A stretch of 64,000 nt of DNA from Talinum fruticosum (taxonomy: Eukaryota; Streptophyta; Magnoliopsida; Caryophyllales; Talinaceae): positions 186,001 to 250,000 of the forward strand of contig JAITYX010000124.1 of assembly GCA_021018815.1 (NCBI GenBank), read 5' to 3'. A model generated the notes under the pieces. The model was not told where the DNA came from, made no database searches, and was given only the letters and a program-made list of their open reading frames with translations. A program made the translations under genes and the position numbers. Positions 24,191-36,310 of the stretch are shown one piece after another; within the stretch, counting starts at the first letter, position 1; each line of letters starts with the position of its first letter.

Positions 24191-27100
24191 TGGAAATAAT
24201 TAAATAGACCAAAAGAGCAAGAAGGAATCTAAGTTAGGACGATACAGAAATCAGGATGTAATGAGGCAAAGGACAAGGGTAATACAGAAGAATGGAAAAT
24301 GCAGATCATCAAGATGTTTTTTTACCTCGGTTGGGCATGTAGGCACAAAACACCAAGAACTGTAGCTTGTAAACTCCAGCAATCATAGAATTGAGGTGCT
24401 CATCCTTATTAAGTATGGGTAGGAAAGGAAACGGTACCCAGAATGACAACAGATGATCAGAGTACACCAACATGTGCACAGTGGAGGAGATAGCACATAT
24501 TCGTCATCCGGGAGAGAGAGAGAGAGAGTAAGGATGCCATCATAAAAAGCGAAGGAACAAGTGCCATGCTGCCAGCATGTTACTTTTTGTACTTTTCTAA
24601 TCCTTGAAAAGATTTTTAACAGCAGATATTCAACTTAAGTACACCAATAAAAACTCTGGAATGAATTGACAGAGGGCATGATAGGGAATCACAAGACACC
24701 CTCAATGAGGGCTATTGAGTATTAGGGGAGTATTAATCTTTATCTGGAAAAGAATCAGATTACGACCAGCTCAACAATGAGACGAGTCACAGAACCAAAG
24801 CTACTGCAAGCCGAGTAAACTTTGAAGGGAAATAACATAAACAACAAAAAATTATGAAACTCTAAATCAGAATGGGTAAACCAGATCTTGATAAGAGACC
24901 GCAAGAAAAATGATGTAGGATACAGTATCATTGTGAAGTGGAAAGCGTTGCTACATTATCCTACAAGAAGGAAATAACAAGGACCATATTTAAACAGATT
25001 CTAATTTAGAGGACATCAGGACAATTCAAAGGAGAAGTTGCAAATCTTGATTAACACATAGAAACTCATATCCTTGGCTCTACACACAATATGGTTTATC
25101 GATATGTCATCTAAATGCTATCCAGTGAATATCCAAATGCTACAGTCCCAAAGAGTAATATAAGCAAGGGGGCAGAAATTTCCCTCCTACATCAACTTTT
25201 CAATAATGCATGGATAAGGCTAATATGTTTCCATTGGATATCAGTCAACAAAATGTCAATGCAATGAAAAGATTAGCAAAAGCTAAATCTTGTGAGAATA
25301 AAATTCTGTGGCTTTGAATTGCTGTCATCACTTTTCAAATGAAAGCTGAGTCAATGACACACCAAAAATTTAAATCCCAAATTGGCATTATATTGTTAAA
25401 CAAATAGTGTGTAAGAGTTGATCTACTAGGTTTCCCTAATTTACTCACTTAATGGACAAAGAAAAATGTAACTACTCATACCCCCCTTCAAAAAAAGTAA
25501 AATAAAATAAAGCCCACCAATATATAGACAATGAAATGAGTGACAATTAGGGAAGAGAGCAAAACAACTAAAGCCACACAGAAGAGCCACCTGCTTCCTA
25601 CCCCACCAACCGAGGACATGAAAGTAACTAGTCGAGAGGCAGCCATAAAGTAGCTAGTCAAAAGGCAGACACAGAAGGAACAAGGTTCTAGGCAAAATTA
25701 CCTTAAACAGCCCCATCACAGGAAATCTGTATAAACTGTTATCTTCAGAACTACGATAAGTACAGGAAAGATGGTATTATGTCACCTCTTCTGCAGCAAT
25801 TGATCAAGGTCCCTCCAAACCCCCACTAGTTGCAGAAACCAAACATATGAGAAGGAAAATACCCTTCACATTAGCTAACTCAATTCACTCATTGTGATAG
25901 GCAATTTCCATTCTTATTTGACTCTCCTTGGTCATTTGGTACAGGGTGGAAACCAGCTCCTGCTGTTCTCCATTTACTTGCTCCATCTGATGAAGGGATG
26001 TTCATGCTGAACATTCTGTCTTTTAAAATTTTGAGCGGAGCATAATCACGGCTACAAGAGTATTAGTTCCAAACTATTTTTTTTATAAAAAGGAATATAT
26101 TTGAAGGATATATATTATGATAATGTACTTGAAAAAGTTTCTGAAGGTTAAGCAACAGCTAGTCTATAGACTCAGACTGAAAAGATGCCCAAATTCAAAG
26201 AAGATGGAGCTACAGTATAATTAGCAGAAGCTGCAGAAAATAACTATTGCAACCAAGATAGAGCAATCAACACAGGAAGTACTCAACCAGTTTGATAATT
26301 GTTCAAGGCAATTGTTCTTCCAAACAAGTAACATGCTTCAACGAAGAGCTGCATGATGCCAAAAACTAATCCTTCAGGAACTTTTGAGACAAAGACAAGT
26401 TTCTAACAGTAATGAGTACATAAATCAATCCTTTCCTCCAGAATAACAAATAAGAATTTTAAATGTATCAGTGTCTCTGCTCTCAAGACCATCATGCTAT
26501 ACATATCTATATGTTTTAATACTTTTGGATTTATTTTTTTTTGAGAGGTACATATCAGGTATTCAGTTCTAAACCTACTTATGCTATTTCATTTACAGTA
26601 CCAGTTTTGCCTTATTAAAAGCATGTAATTTTTATTTCATGATTGATTCAAGGAGTCCAGCTGAAGCAAAGGCCAAATTCCTGTTCCATATTGGTTATAC
26701 GACATACAAGTACATGCAAGTTTAAAATAAGCAAAAGTTGAATGAAACCATGAATTGGTAAAGGGGATTCAAGTAACTAACCAGATAACTTAAGAACTGA
26801 ACTGCTAACAAATGACAATTATGCTCATCCCTAATAGCAAAAATTCTTATTTAAGTATTTCCTTTGAGTTTTAATACACAGAAGTTTGGCTGGGATACAG
26901 CAGCTATAAAATAAGCACAATACAACAATAAAGGCAGCCATTTCCATTTATAGCACCAAAAAAGGCACATGCAAAAAAGAAGCACAAAAGGTTATTTTCC
27001 AGGATGAGAATCATTTATCTCGACAAAAGTATTACAATACTCGATACAGTTCCAGATCAACTATAGGGCATCATTGAGAGAATCTACGCCCTATCAAGAA

Positions 27101-29295
27101 AAGATGTGATCGCTACAATCTATAAAGAAGCAACAATCTCAGCTGAAAACAGTTGCACATTGGAGAAAAGGTGCCACAGTATCAGCAACCAAAACACCTA
27201 AATTCATTTCCAGCTTATATCACAGTTCACCCAGGTCGTCAGCTTTCCTTCTCTCAAGATAATGAAGTACTGCTCATCTTAGATGCTAAGCGCACGAGCT
27301 TTGCTCATGGAATTCCACCGACTCAAGGCTCAAGTGTAGGTCCTTCTGAATCAGACACCATCATAACCTAAGGACAACTGGAAAAAGATTGCTATAGGAT
27401 CTGCAGAATTCATATAAATCCCTGGCAGTAAGGAAATTGCTATTGTCAGAATAATACCTCCCAAAGCAACACTAATGTAGTCTCTCTTATCAAACCAAGG
27501 AAAGATTTAGCTCCACAAACCTAATACAGATGTCGGCAACTACCTGAGACCATTCTTTGGAAAATCCCTCTCTTTCCCCCTACAATAAGAATATGCACTT
27601 CAATTTGCACAAACTTCCCTCCCTCCAAATGAAAGGAGATGAGTTCAGAGAATCATATGAGAATGGGGGTAAAAGGCCAATGATTTAAACATTGGTAAAA
27701 GGTCCATTTGGTATAGCTTCTCTGCAATAAGATAATACATAATTAGAACAATTGACAGTCAAGTTTACCATTTTATGATCTAAAAGTTATAATATGTGTT
27801 TTGTCCCAGGTGGAAACAACTACATGGGATTAAAACCCAGGCCAACCCAACCTTGGACTTGGACATTAGCAAGCCTATTCTCCTATTTATTGCACAAGGG
27901 GGAAAAAATTATGCATACTATACAAATAAAATTCTGAGTTTAAAAAAAAATCACTCTGTGACACTATAAAACAGTATGATTTAACATATCGAACCTTTTT
28001 GTTCAAAGAAGCCACGGAGGCCATTATAATACAACTACAATATCAGGAATGGGGAATAAAACACCGAAGTTTTACCACTAATAGGCTAATGACTTCATTT
28101 CCAATATTCATGCAATGGAAGCAGTATACTACATATATAAAATAAAACAAATGGAATACTTCAACATAGGCAAGCCTGTTCTCCTCTTTATAGTGCAAGT
28201 CAAGGCACTTTTATTGTACTTATACAACATTGAAATTACATACAAAACAGGATTTCTTACAGAACAGACTATTATGATTGAACACATGTAACAGTCTATA
28301 TAGCACAACCCCCATCCCTGAAACAAAAAAGAAAAACATATTAATACATGCAGTACAGACAAGAAATCTAACAACGCATTCTCATAAGTACTATATCCAT
28401 TGCCCAGCCTCCTTTAAGGGTTAGTGTAGGAGATAACTATATAACTCAAGACAAATTGAAACAAACACCAGTCGTACAGATAACCTACATAACCATGTAA
28501 ACCCACCCAAAGGAAGACCTACCTACAAACAACTCCTTAACCATCTCCTCACCCTTCCCCTCACACCCCGCCCCCATCCCCCTTTATTATTTCTTCCACA
28601 AAAAAGAGGGCGAAAAAGGTAATGCATCAGAATCCAGCTTTCCACACAATTGATGACTACAGTAAAATCATTTCTCTCAATCTTCCCACATCCTCTCATC
28701 AGGAGTTCTCCCTCCTCCCTCCTAGACACATCTACATTGAAACCGAAAGGAATCTTTAAAACTTAACTAACAGGAGCTATGACTAATCAGCCGTTGAAAT
28801 ACAACTTCATCCGTAACCTAACTATATTAGCGAAACTGAGCACAATCCGTGGTTGCTTAGTATCAGAAACAAACGATAAATGGGTTCCCAGTTTTTTTAA
28901 AAAATTCCTTTTTTGTTTTTTTGGGGACACTCCTTTCGAAGTGGATAGTTCAAATTTTAACTAATAAATTTAATTTTAAAAAATATTAAAAAGGGGAAAA
29001 CTGCAAAACCGTATGAAACTGATGGTTGGAATACCATAACACAAAACAAATTTCAACAGCAAGAGCTCCACATCCGCTGATCATAAACAGAAGGAAAAAC
29101 AATCAAAACTCGAAAGAAAAATTCGAAAAAAATAATAAAATCCAAAGAGGATCGTATAAAGATAACCAAACGAAAAATCAGATGATAATACGAAAGGAAT
29201 TGGATGATCGGACAAACAAAAGTGAAAATCAGAAAAGAGAAGAAAAAATTGAGGATGATCAAACAGGAGGATCAAGGTTTAGGTGCGAAATCAGA

Positions 29296-29550
29296 CCTTG
29301 GATGGAGTTGAAGCGTCGGTTTGCGATGAGCGATCAAGCGAAGGGGGCGGTTGAGAGGAGAGAGAAAAAGAGTTTGGCTTAGAGAGGTAAGGTAAGGTAA
29401 GGTTCGGAGAATGAGGCGATGGAAATAAAGCGTTTTGAAGGGGGTGGAGAGGTGGGGGTGTTAAAAGGGGGAGAGAGGGAATGGGGGGCTTGTGGGGTTG
29501 GTTGATTCCCAGAAATTCAAGAAGGGACAAATTGCCCCGTCTCTTTTTTT
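29296..29550 (-). promoter_or_regulatory. Likely first leader exon and TSS region of RING gene
   Basis: The minus strand reads as a C/T-rich plant 5' UTR ending in the donor CATCCAAG|GTCTGA at about 29296. GC content is well above the flanks. Upstream, the AT-rich stretch at about 29570-29620 could hold the core promoter. The assignment rests on composition and on there being no other gene between here and 21969. Confidence 0.5.
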
Positions 29551-30800
29551 TCCCTTTTTTCTTATTTTCCTGTAAATAAATAAAATTAAATAATTAAATT
29601 AAATAAATAAAATAGGGCAGGGAAAAGAAGTGAATTCCTGTAATCTCACGTTTTAATGGGCGCACTTGACGAGTTTGCCATTTACGACAAGCAAAAGGTT
29701 GTGCGCTTCTTCACGCCCTCGCGGCAAAGCGGGTAGGCCCTCGCCATCAATTTAATATACCATAATACATATATACCTTATATGTTTTCGAGAATGCATA
29801 TTTTTTATCATATATTGCGAAATGATTAGACGAACGGTGAAATAGGAGGTGAATTTTATAGTGTCTAATTTTCTTTTCTCTCTTAAAAGTATATCTTGTC
29901 GGGAGTATTTTAAAATTTGTATACATATACTACAGATACTACTCCTTTCCGGTCAATTGATCTCTTAATGAATACCGATTTTAGGGAATAAAATAAAATA
30001 AAAATTAGCCACCGCATTGAAGGGGAAATTTTTTCAAAATTACCAAATTTTAAATTTAATCAATAAAAGGTTTAAAAAATCACTAATATTGTATTTTAAT
30101 AGCGAGATAATAAATTTTAAATTGTATTTTGATAGCGAGATAATAAATTTCTCAATTTGCCAACTCCATGACCAATGAAGCTTCACTGGATCAATTATTG
30201 TCTCCTTTATGGAGATTTACAAGGAAGTTCCTTTCATTAAAGTAGGACAACTTCCTTAGTTTTTCTTTGTCACCAATTTGGATTGGTGATAGTTTACAAT
30301 ATTGATTTACAAAAAAAAATTCTTACTTAGAACTTTGAGATGGATTTTAATGTAACTCAATGTATACGTAGAACTAGTTGACAGGTTTTTGAATGTAGGG
30401 TTCCCCCACAATTCTCTCGTCTAATGGAATGTTTAAAGGTGACTCGATTGCACTCGGTTTCATCCGCAACTCGTTGACGTTATTTTTTATAGGACTAATG
30501 CTTAATTTCGCTTAATTTTAACATAATGTCGGCACATTGCAAGGTGCCAATATAGAAAACAAGTGCATTTCAATTGTGATGAAAAATCAATGCAATCTCG
30601 GATACAACTTTGTAATTTGGCATTCACCTTTGATTTTAGAGATATAAATATATTAAACAAGATCCGATAAGTAGTTTGAACACCTATGGTTTTAGAGAGA
30701 CGAGCACGAGAGTAGAGCAGGGGAGGCAAGGCACGGGAGAGGGAAAACTATAGCGAGATGCGGGAGGAAAATTAGAGTTTGCTTTGCTTGGAGTTAAAAG

Positions 30801-30801
<1 letters not shown>
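29551..30801. other. Intergenic, AT-rich
   Basis: Holds the promoter side of the RING gene and a 33-bp tandem duplication (ATTGTATTTTAATAGCGAG at 30088, repeated at 30121). No gene recognised. Confidence 0.45.
30088..30152. repeat. 33-bp tandem duplication
   Basis: Two adjacent copies starting ATTGTATTTT at 30088 and 30121, differing at a few bases. Confidence 0.8.

Positions 30802-30847
<46 letters not shown>
30802..30847. repeat. TA microsatellite
   Basis: An uninterrupted TA dinucleotide run of about 46 bases. It directly abuts a GGGTTCGG/CCCGAACC-type repeat region (30849-31020). Confidence 0.95.
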
Positions 30848-30848
<1 letters not shown>

Positions 30849-30849
<1 letters not shown>

Positions 30850-31020
30850 CGGGTAACGGGCTGGCCGGGTCCACATTTTCACTATCCGATCTCGGACCCG
30901 GTTTTAACGGGGTCCTAAAATTTGGACCCGATCTCGAATCTAGTTCAACCGAAGTCCAGGTCCGGATCTGCATCGGATCCAAACATAGTTTAGGTTCGGT
31001 TACGAAACCGGATACCCGAA
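30849..31020. repeat. Degenerate (GG)GTTCGG-type repeat, copy 1
   Basis: Rich in GGACCCG, ACCCGGTTT and CGGATCC words related by composition and motif to the arrays at 37262-37930 and 56040-56330. GC content stands out from the AT-rich flanks. Confidence 0.5.
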
Positions 31021-32181
31021 TTTTTGCTCAGCTCTATGCCTATATATTATACTTTTCTTTTTTTGTCTATTTACATAATATTAAATTTTTCTAATTACAC
31101 CCAAAGAAAATTGTTCTAATGATACTTTGAATACCACCAAAAGTGCTTCTTATTATAGGTTTTAAATTGCTTAAACTTTTAAACAAAAAAATACAATTTG
31201 ATAATTATCGCCCTTAAGGTGATAATTAAATACGGCAATTGTCTACATTTTTATGTAATTGTGGATGTGTTCGGTGAGGGAGTTTAACATAGTGTTTAAT
31301 AGTTTAATTATATCAAATCACTATTTACCATAAATATGGTAACTTGGTGTTCAAAGTAGCTGTTGGAGGTTACCCTAGTGTTTCACAAACACTATGATCA
31401 TTAATGTTTCATAAACACCACATAAAGATTGTGCTTTTATTATTAATATAATCTTACTATTTTGTAAGAATTACAAGTCTCTCTCTCTTGCTCGCGCGTT
31501 GTTTATTTTCTACTTCTCCACTTTTAGGTCAAAAAAACTAGTCAAAGCTTTCATTTTTTTCATTTCCTTTACTATTTAACCCGTAGTTGCCGGTAATATG
31601 ACATTTTAATTGTATTTTTACAAGTTTAATAACATTTAAAGATAACAAAATAAAATTTGTAATATTTTTAAATAAATTGTACAATTTAAGAGAAAATTGG
31701 TTAAGATCTCCAAATTAATATGTTCTTTCCTACCACTTCAAGGACTTTGGGGTTATGAACGAGCTTCTTTCCCATTTTTCTTTTTTTTTTTTCAAGAATT
31801 TTCTTTTCATGCTTTTAATGAGAATATGTTGTGGAGATGTGAAAAATCGAACAAGCCCATTTCCTATTTCGATGATAATGCCTCTTGGACGCCCATTGTT
31901 TAAGTGTCCCATTAGCCAACATCGATGGCCTTTTTGGAGGACACGACCCGTTTTGGATGCATTTTCTATTGTGCTGGTTGAATTCTCACGGTTAAGCCTC
32001 TTAAACGCCCATTGTTTGTCTATTAAAGGCAAAAATATAGTTTTTATGGGCATACATTATCCACTATTTTCACATAGTAATACTACATTAGATAGTTAAG
32101 AGTTTGTGATAATGCAGTGAAAAGTTCAAGGGGATAAAAATCATTTGAAAAGTTTAGAGCAGAAAAAACATTTACCGAAAT
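31021..32181. other. Intergenic, AT-rich
   Basis: A GGATGTGTTCGGTGAGG word near 31263 resembles the left end of the MITEs at 54069 and 59294 and may be a fragment of that family. ORFs at 31697-32099 show no family signature. No gene called. Confidence 0.4.
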
Positions 32182-32749
32182 CTCGAGGAGGATAAATGAA
32201 TGTTTTTCTGTAAGTGAATATAAGTTGGTAATTTCCTGTTGTTCGGCTTAATATCCATTTCGAATTATCATTTACCTTCATTCATCTTTGTGTCAAATTA
32301 TCATTTATTTTCATTCACCTTTGTGTCCAATTATCACAAGTCACCAAAATTTCATCTTTGTGGCAATAAGTAATTATTGGAGCCAGTATTGATGATTTAT
32401 GGCCCCAATGACGACAATTTATGGTTGGAATCTCATTGAAATGGCAAATTTGAAGTTTTTAAGAGGGAAAGAAGAAATAGAGGTTTGTGCATTATTAGTT
32501 ATGAGCGAAGAAGTAGAATAACGGGCAAAGTACGAGTTATTGGAAGACATCAAGTTACTCGAGTTGAGTTTTCATAAGGGAAAAAGTTTGTGAGTTGGTC
32601 ACGAGTTAGGTAAGGAGAAAAGACGAAAGAAGATGAACGTTTTTATGATAATGGTGAAAATGTCAAGAAGGTAAAAAATAATTTGAGGAGGGTAAATAAA
32701 AATTTATCTAAAAGTGAATATAAGTTGGTCGTTTCCCGTTCTTGGGTTG

Positions 32750-33165
32750 AGGCTTTGTTAGTCAAAATAAATTGTTAGAGTAGCGGATAAGCTGTTTAGA
32801 TAACGAGATAATTATTTAGATTTTAGTTGTTAGCGGATATATATTTAACTAAGCGGTTGAACAAATATGTTTGGTAAATTTAGTGGTTGGGCTAGTTGAT
32901 TATTGTAAATTGACATAAAAGGATATTAATAATTTTCCAAACATAAATTAATGAAGGGATATTTTTTCAAAAAATATGAAACACTACTTTTAAATGTGAA
33001 AAACTAATATTTTTACCTTTTCAAAAACACTCGCTTGAAATGCTATAAGTTACAAAAATGTTATTTGAAACGTTACCTCACAAAACACTAATATTTGGTT
33101 AGTTAAAGTTTTGACTTGGTGAAAACACTAAATACTACTCCAAACACTTGTTGTCAAGCAGAGCC
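32750..33165. mobile_element. MITE, PIF/Harbinger-like, copy 1
   Basis: About 416 bases with terminal inverted repeats (left AGGCTTTGTTAGTCA, right reverse complement GGCTCTGCTTGACAA) and a 3-bp TTG/TTA flank. It shares most of its length with 49770-50181. The host sequence has a related unoccupied copy at 32182-32255 that continues straight into CTTAATATCC, which defines the insertion site. Confidence 0.65.
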
Positions 33166-33209
33166 TTAATATCCATTGTTGATTATAGATCAAGATATTT
33201 GTATAATAA

Positions 33210-34080
33210 CTAGGGTTACACCCCTACGCTTGTAAGAATAAGTTAATTTTTTTTTATCTTAAGTTAAAGATAAAGGATAAATTCATTAATTGAAATTTAT
33301 ATAATATCGACAATAAGTTTTAGATCCAAATGAGTAAATCACTAAAATAAAAAATAAATAATTCATATAAAAAAATAATTGATACATTTTTTAACGCTTT
33401 TTCCCACTCAAGCTGTTGTTTTATGATATAGTCTTAATGAGCAGATCCACAAAACTTATATAACTTTCTTAACAAGAAAACTTACTTAATACCATAATCT
33501 AAACTCAAATAATTGATTGTCTATCATCAGGCTAACCCTAGCCACCTCTCCTAAAAAAAATAAAATAAATTGAGAAAAGGATAAATAAAATAATGAAAAA
33601 ATATATCCTCAAAATAAATTTTACAAAAAGAATGATAAAATTTAGATTATCAATATTTAGAATTTGAATATCAAATGTATATGCATCTACCAAAATTCTC
33701 CATTACTTAATGTTTGAGTAATTAATAAAAAAATAATTTATAAAGAATTTTAATAGACGCGCATAAACTTAGGAGAATCAAACTCAAGTCTTCCTCATGA
33801 AAATCAATCATCCTAACTCTGGACTAACCTAAAGGGAGACTCACTTAACTTCTGCTTATTAAATTAAAATTATTTATTTTTAATGTTTATTTAAGTCTAT
33901 TAAGAATAACTCCATAATTAATTATAAGATAGTAGGAGATATGAATAGCCACTTTATTTGATTAAATTAATATATTATTATGTTACTTTTGCCTAAATAA
34001 CGAAATAATATTATGTATTATCCTTTATGACACCTTATATGTTAATTATATATTTATTTTACCCAACTTTTAGTATTAAA
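33210..34080 (-). mobile_element. Non-autonomous Helitron-like element A
   Basis: Read on the minus strand, the 3' end is a weak hairpin followed by GGTGTAACCCTAG, the CTAG end expected of plant Helitrons, with T next to it. The 5' side (34061-34080) reads TTTAATACTAAAAGTTGGGT, which matches the 5' side of element B. It carries no recognised Rep/helicase coding sequence. Confidence 0.5.
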
Positions 34081-34081
34081 A

Positions 34082-35283
34082 CTAGGGTTATATCCCTTGC
34101 TATGCAAGGGTATTAATTAATTTTATTTTTATAATTATTTATTTTTAATTAATTTATACCAATAAAAATTAATAATAAGTTAAAAGAACATAGGTAGATA
34201 TACATATCTTTAAATAGTTAATATAAAAATATTTCTTTTAATTTTTTTATAATTTATTTTATTATGTGGGAATAGGGATAGCCATTGCTAGTAGTAGTAA
34301 ATTATTTACGGTGCATTAATAATATTGTAAATAAGTATTACTATTAATAAATTACACAATAAATTGAATATAAAAACATTTAAGTCATTAAAAACATGTA
34401 ACTTATACATCCATTGAAGAAGGTATAAAAATTCAAGAGTTCAAGAGAGAAAATATTAATAATAATTTTAAAAATAATAATTTATATTAGTCATGCTAAT
34501 AATATTTATATTAATGATATTTGAGTATAATATTGAAGTATAAGTATTAATGTAATGTAATTTATTGTTATCAAATTTCATCACTAAATTAGTATATCAC
34601 AATTGAAACAGTTTAATATTTTTGGATTATGTAGGTGGTTAGGTAAATTTCAAACCAAAACGTTTTGAAAAAAATTACATTATACACTCTAATTTTATTA
34701 TTAAATTATATTATTTTTAAAGTTGTTCTTTTATTTTATTTTTTTGATTATGTAGTCGGTTACATAACTTACATATTGAAATGAATTTGAAAAATTACAT
34801 TTTATGCTCTACTTTAATTGTTTTAAATTAGTGCATTATTATAATATTATTATAATTTTTATCATCAAATTTCATTACAAAGTTAGTTAAATTATTTTAA
34901 AATAATTTAATTTTTCAAATATTGAAGTATAATATCAATGTATTTTTTTATCATCAAATTTAATGTCTAAATTAGCATATCATAATTAAAAATATATAGC
35001 ATTTTTTTATGTAGTCAGTTACATAAATTATATATTAAAATAATTTTTAAAAAATTAGATTATTAAAATAGTATAATATTAAAATATAATATTAATGTAA
35101 TTTTTATCGTAAAATTTCATTACTAAATTAGTATATCATTATTGAAAAAGTATAATATTAATGTTATTTTTACTAAATTAGTAAAGTTGTTTAAATATAA
35201 TCTAATTTTGCGATTAATGGTATCACCAAATAAGCATCCTACGTGTCGCTCCTGCATCTCTTAGACCCAACTTTTAATATTAT
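34082..35283 (-). mobile_element. Non-autonomous Helitron-like element B
   Basis: On the minus strand the 3' end has a clear hairpin (CCCTTGC, short loop, GCAAGGG), then ATATAACCCTAG and a flanking T. The 5' end reads AATATTAAAAGTTGGG and soon after GACACGTAGGA, as in known plant Helitrons. The interior is AT-rich with degenerate repeats of a TTTCATTACTAAATTAGTAT-like word (about 34578, 34873, 34955, 35112). The 5' TC is obscured by a TA run. No transposase is encoded. Confidence 0.6.
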
Positions 35284-35330
35284 ATATATATATATATGAT
35301 ATGATATGATATGTTATGATTCAATATTAT
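35281..35330. repeat. TA / GATAT simple repeat
   Basis: A TA run grading into repeated GATAT units next to the 5' end of Helitron-like element B. Confidence 0.7.
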
Positions 35331-35534
35331 ATGATATAATCCACTTTTAATATTTTCAGAATTTTATAAAACTCTATTAATTTTTATGTTATCTATTTTA
35401 AAAATTATTAAATATGTAGCTCTTTTACTAAAGTCAAGCAATTAATACCTGCAAGAAGCTTTCTATGGGACCACAAAATTTTCTTTTTACCAAACATAGC
35501 CTAAGTTTTGTTTATAATTGAAACAATTTAGAGT

Positions 35535-35656
35535 TTTTTTTTGTGTAGATAAGCCACAAAGGAGAATACAATATAATGGGAGAGAGGAGAATCGAACACC
35601 GAGATCTAATGTATCGAGGACTTCAGTTTTGACCACTAGGCCATGACCTCATTGGT
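35535..35656 (-). mobile_element. tRNA-derived SINE with 14-bp TSD
   Basis: Direct repeats AAACAATTTAGAGT (35521-35534) and AAACAATCTAGAGT (35657-35670) flank it with one mismatch. On the minus strand it has an A-box-like TGGCCTAGTGGTC and a B-box-like GTTCGATTCTCC and ends in an A-tail (plus-strand T-run). Same family as 38090-38210. Confidence 0.8.
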
Positions 35657-35926
35657 AAACAATCTAGAGTATACACGTGTTATATATAGATCGTAACCGT
35701 TTAAATTTTTTATTTTTTAAATAGAATAAATTATATTTAAATTTTTTTAGGTATTTATAAATATAGAAACATATAATTAACTTAATCCATTTTTGGTTGC
35801 CTTCGTTTTTCCTCAATTCATGACTTACTGTGTTAAAAAATATAGAAACATAAATTTATGACTTCCTTTTTTCCTTAAGATTTCTATTGGAAGTTCCTAT
35901 CCCACCATTTCTACTGGCTGAAAAGC

Positions 35927-36310
35927 TTGGTCTTTCTTGAATTATGGCGACTATCTCATATTAACACAAAGAAATCAGAACACAATATGGTTGTCGGTGG
36001 TGAAGACCCTCACGACTTCATTCTGGATGGCCTGAAAATGGCCCTATTGGAGCTCATTGCCGCAGCAAACTTCATTGAGGATGAGCTCGCTCTGAGGACG
36101 AACTTCAAGAAGAAAGCCTTAGTGTTCCATCTGGTTGTGGACGGGTGCCGCAATGCTTTCATATCGACATTATACCCAAATCAGAGAGATTCGCCAAAGG
36201 TTAACATTCAATGGTGGCCGGTGAAGAGACTGACAAGAATTGTACTTAAAGTTGATGATTTTCTGAGATGTTGGGGGAAGAGGGGGGATTTTTTTAAAAG
36301 TCATTTTTAG
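35927..36310 (+). CDS. Unrecognised ORF, possible gene fragment
   Basis: A 127-codon ORF; an internal Met at 35987 gives a 107-aa version. Base composition is near 45 percent GC, while the flanks are about 25 percent, so it stands out as coding-like. The readable core has DPHDFILDGLKMALLELI, a basic FKKKAL and HLVVDGCRNAF. I do not recognise a family. A donor-like AAAG|GTTAAC after NQRDSPK suggests it may be an exon of a longer gene or a captured fragment in a transposon-rich zone. No promoter or partner exon was found. Confidence 0.3.
   Translation: MVFLELWRLSHINTKKSEHNMVVGGEDPHDFILDGLKMALLELIAAANFIEDELALRTNFKKKALVFHLVVDGCRNAFISTLYPNQRDSPKVNIQWWPVKRLTRIVLKVDDFLRCWGKRGDFFKSHF

Larger units (their letters stand above)
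21970..29295 (-). other. Long leader intron of RING gene
   Basis: About 7.3 kb with no recognised protein-coding gene on either strand. It holds an imperfect duplication at 23098-23721, a possible second promoter and leader exon at 23985-24190, and a GA microsatellite at about 24509-24528. Short ORFs (for example 21484-21771 minus and 27153-27371 plus) have no recognised family and are not called. Confidence 0.5.

Noticed and set aside
27153..27371. 72-codon ORF in the RING leader intron
   Set aside because: No recognised family, promoter or splice partner.
29026..29382. 118-codon plus-strand ORF
   Set aside because: Antisense to the likely RING leader exon; lysine-rich low-complexity reading of AT-rich DNA.
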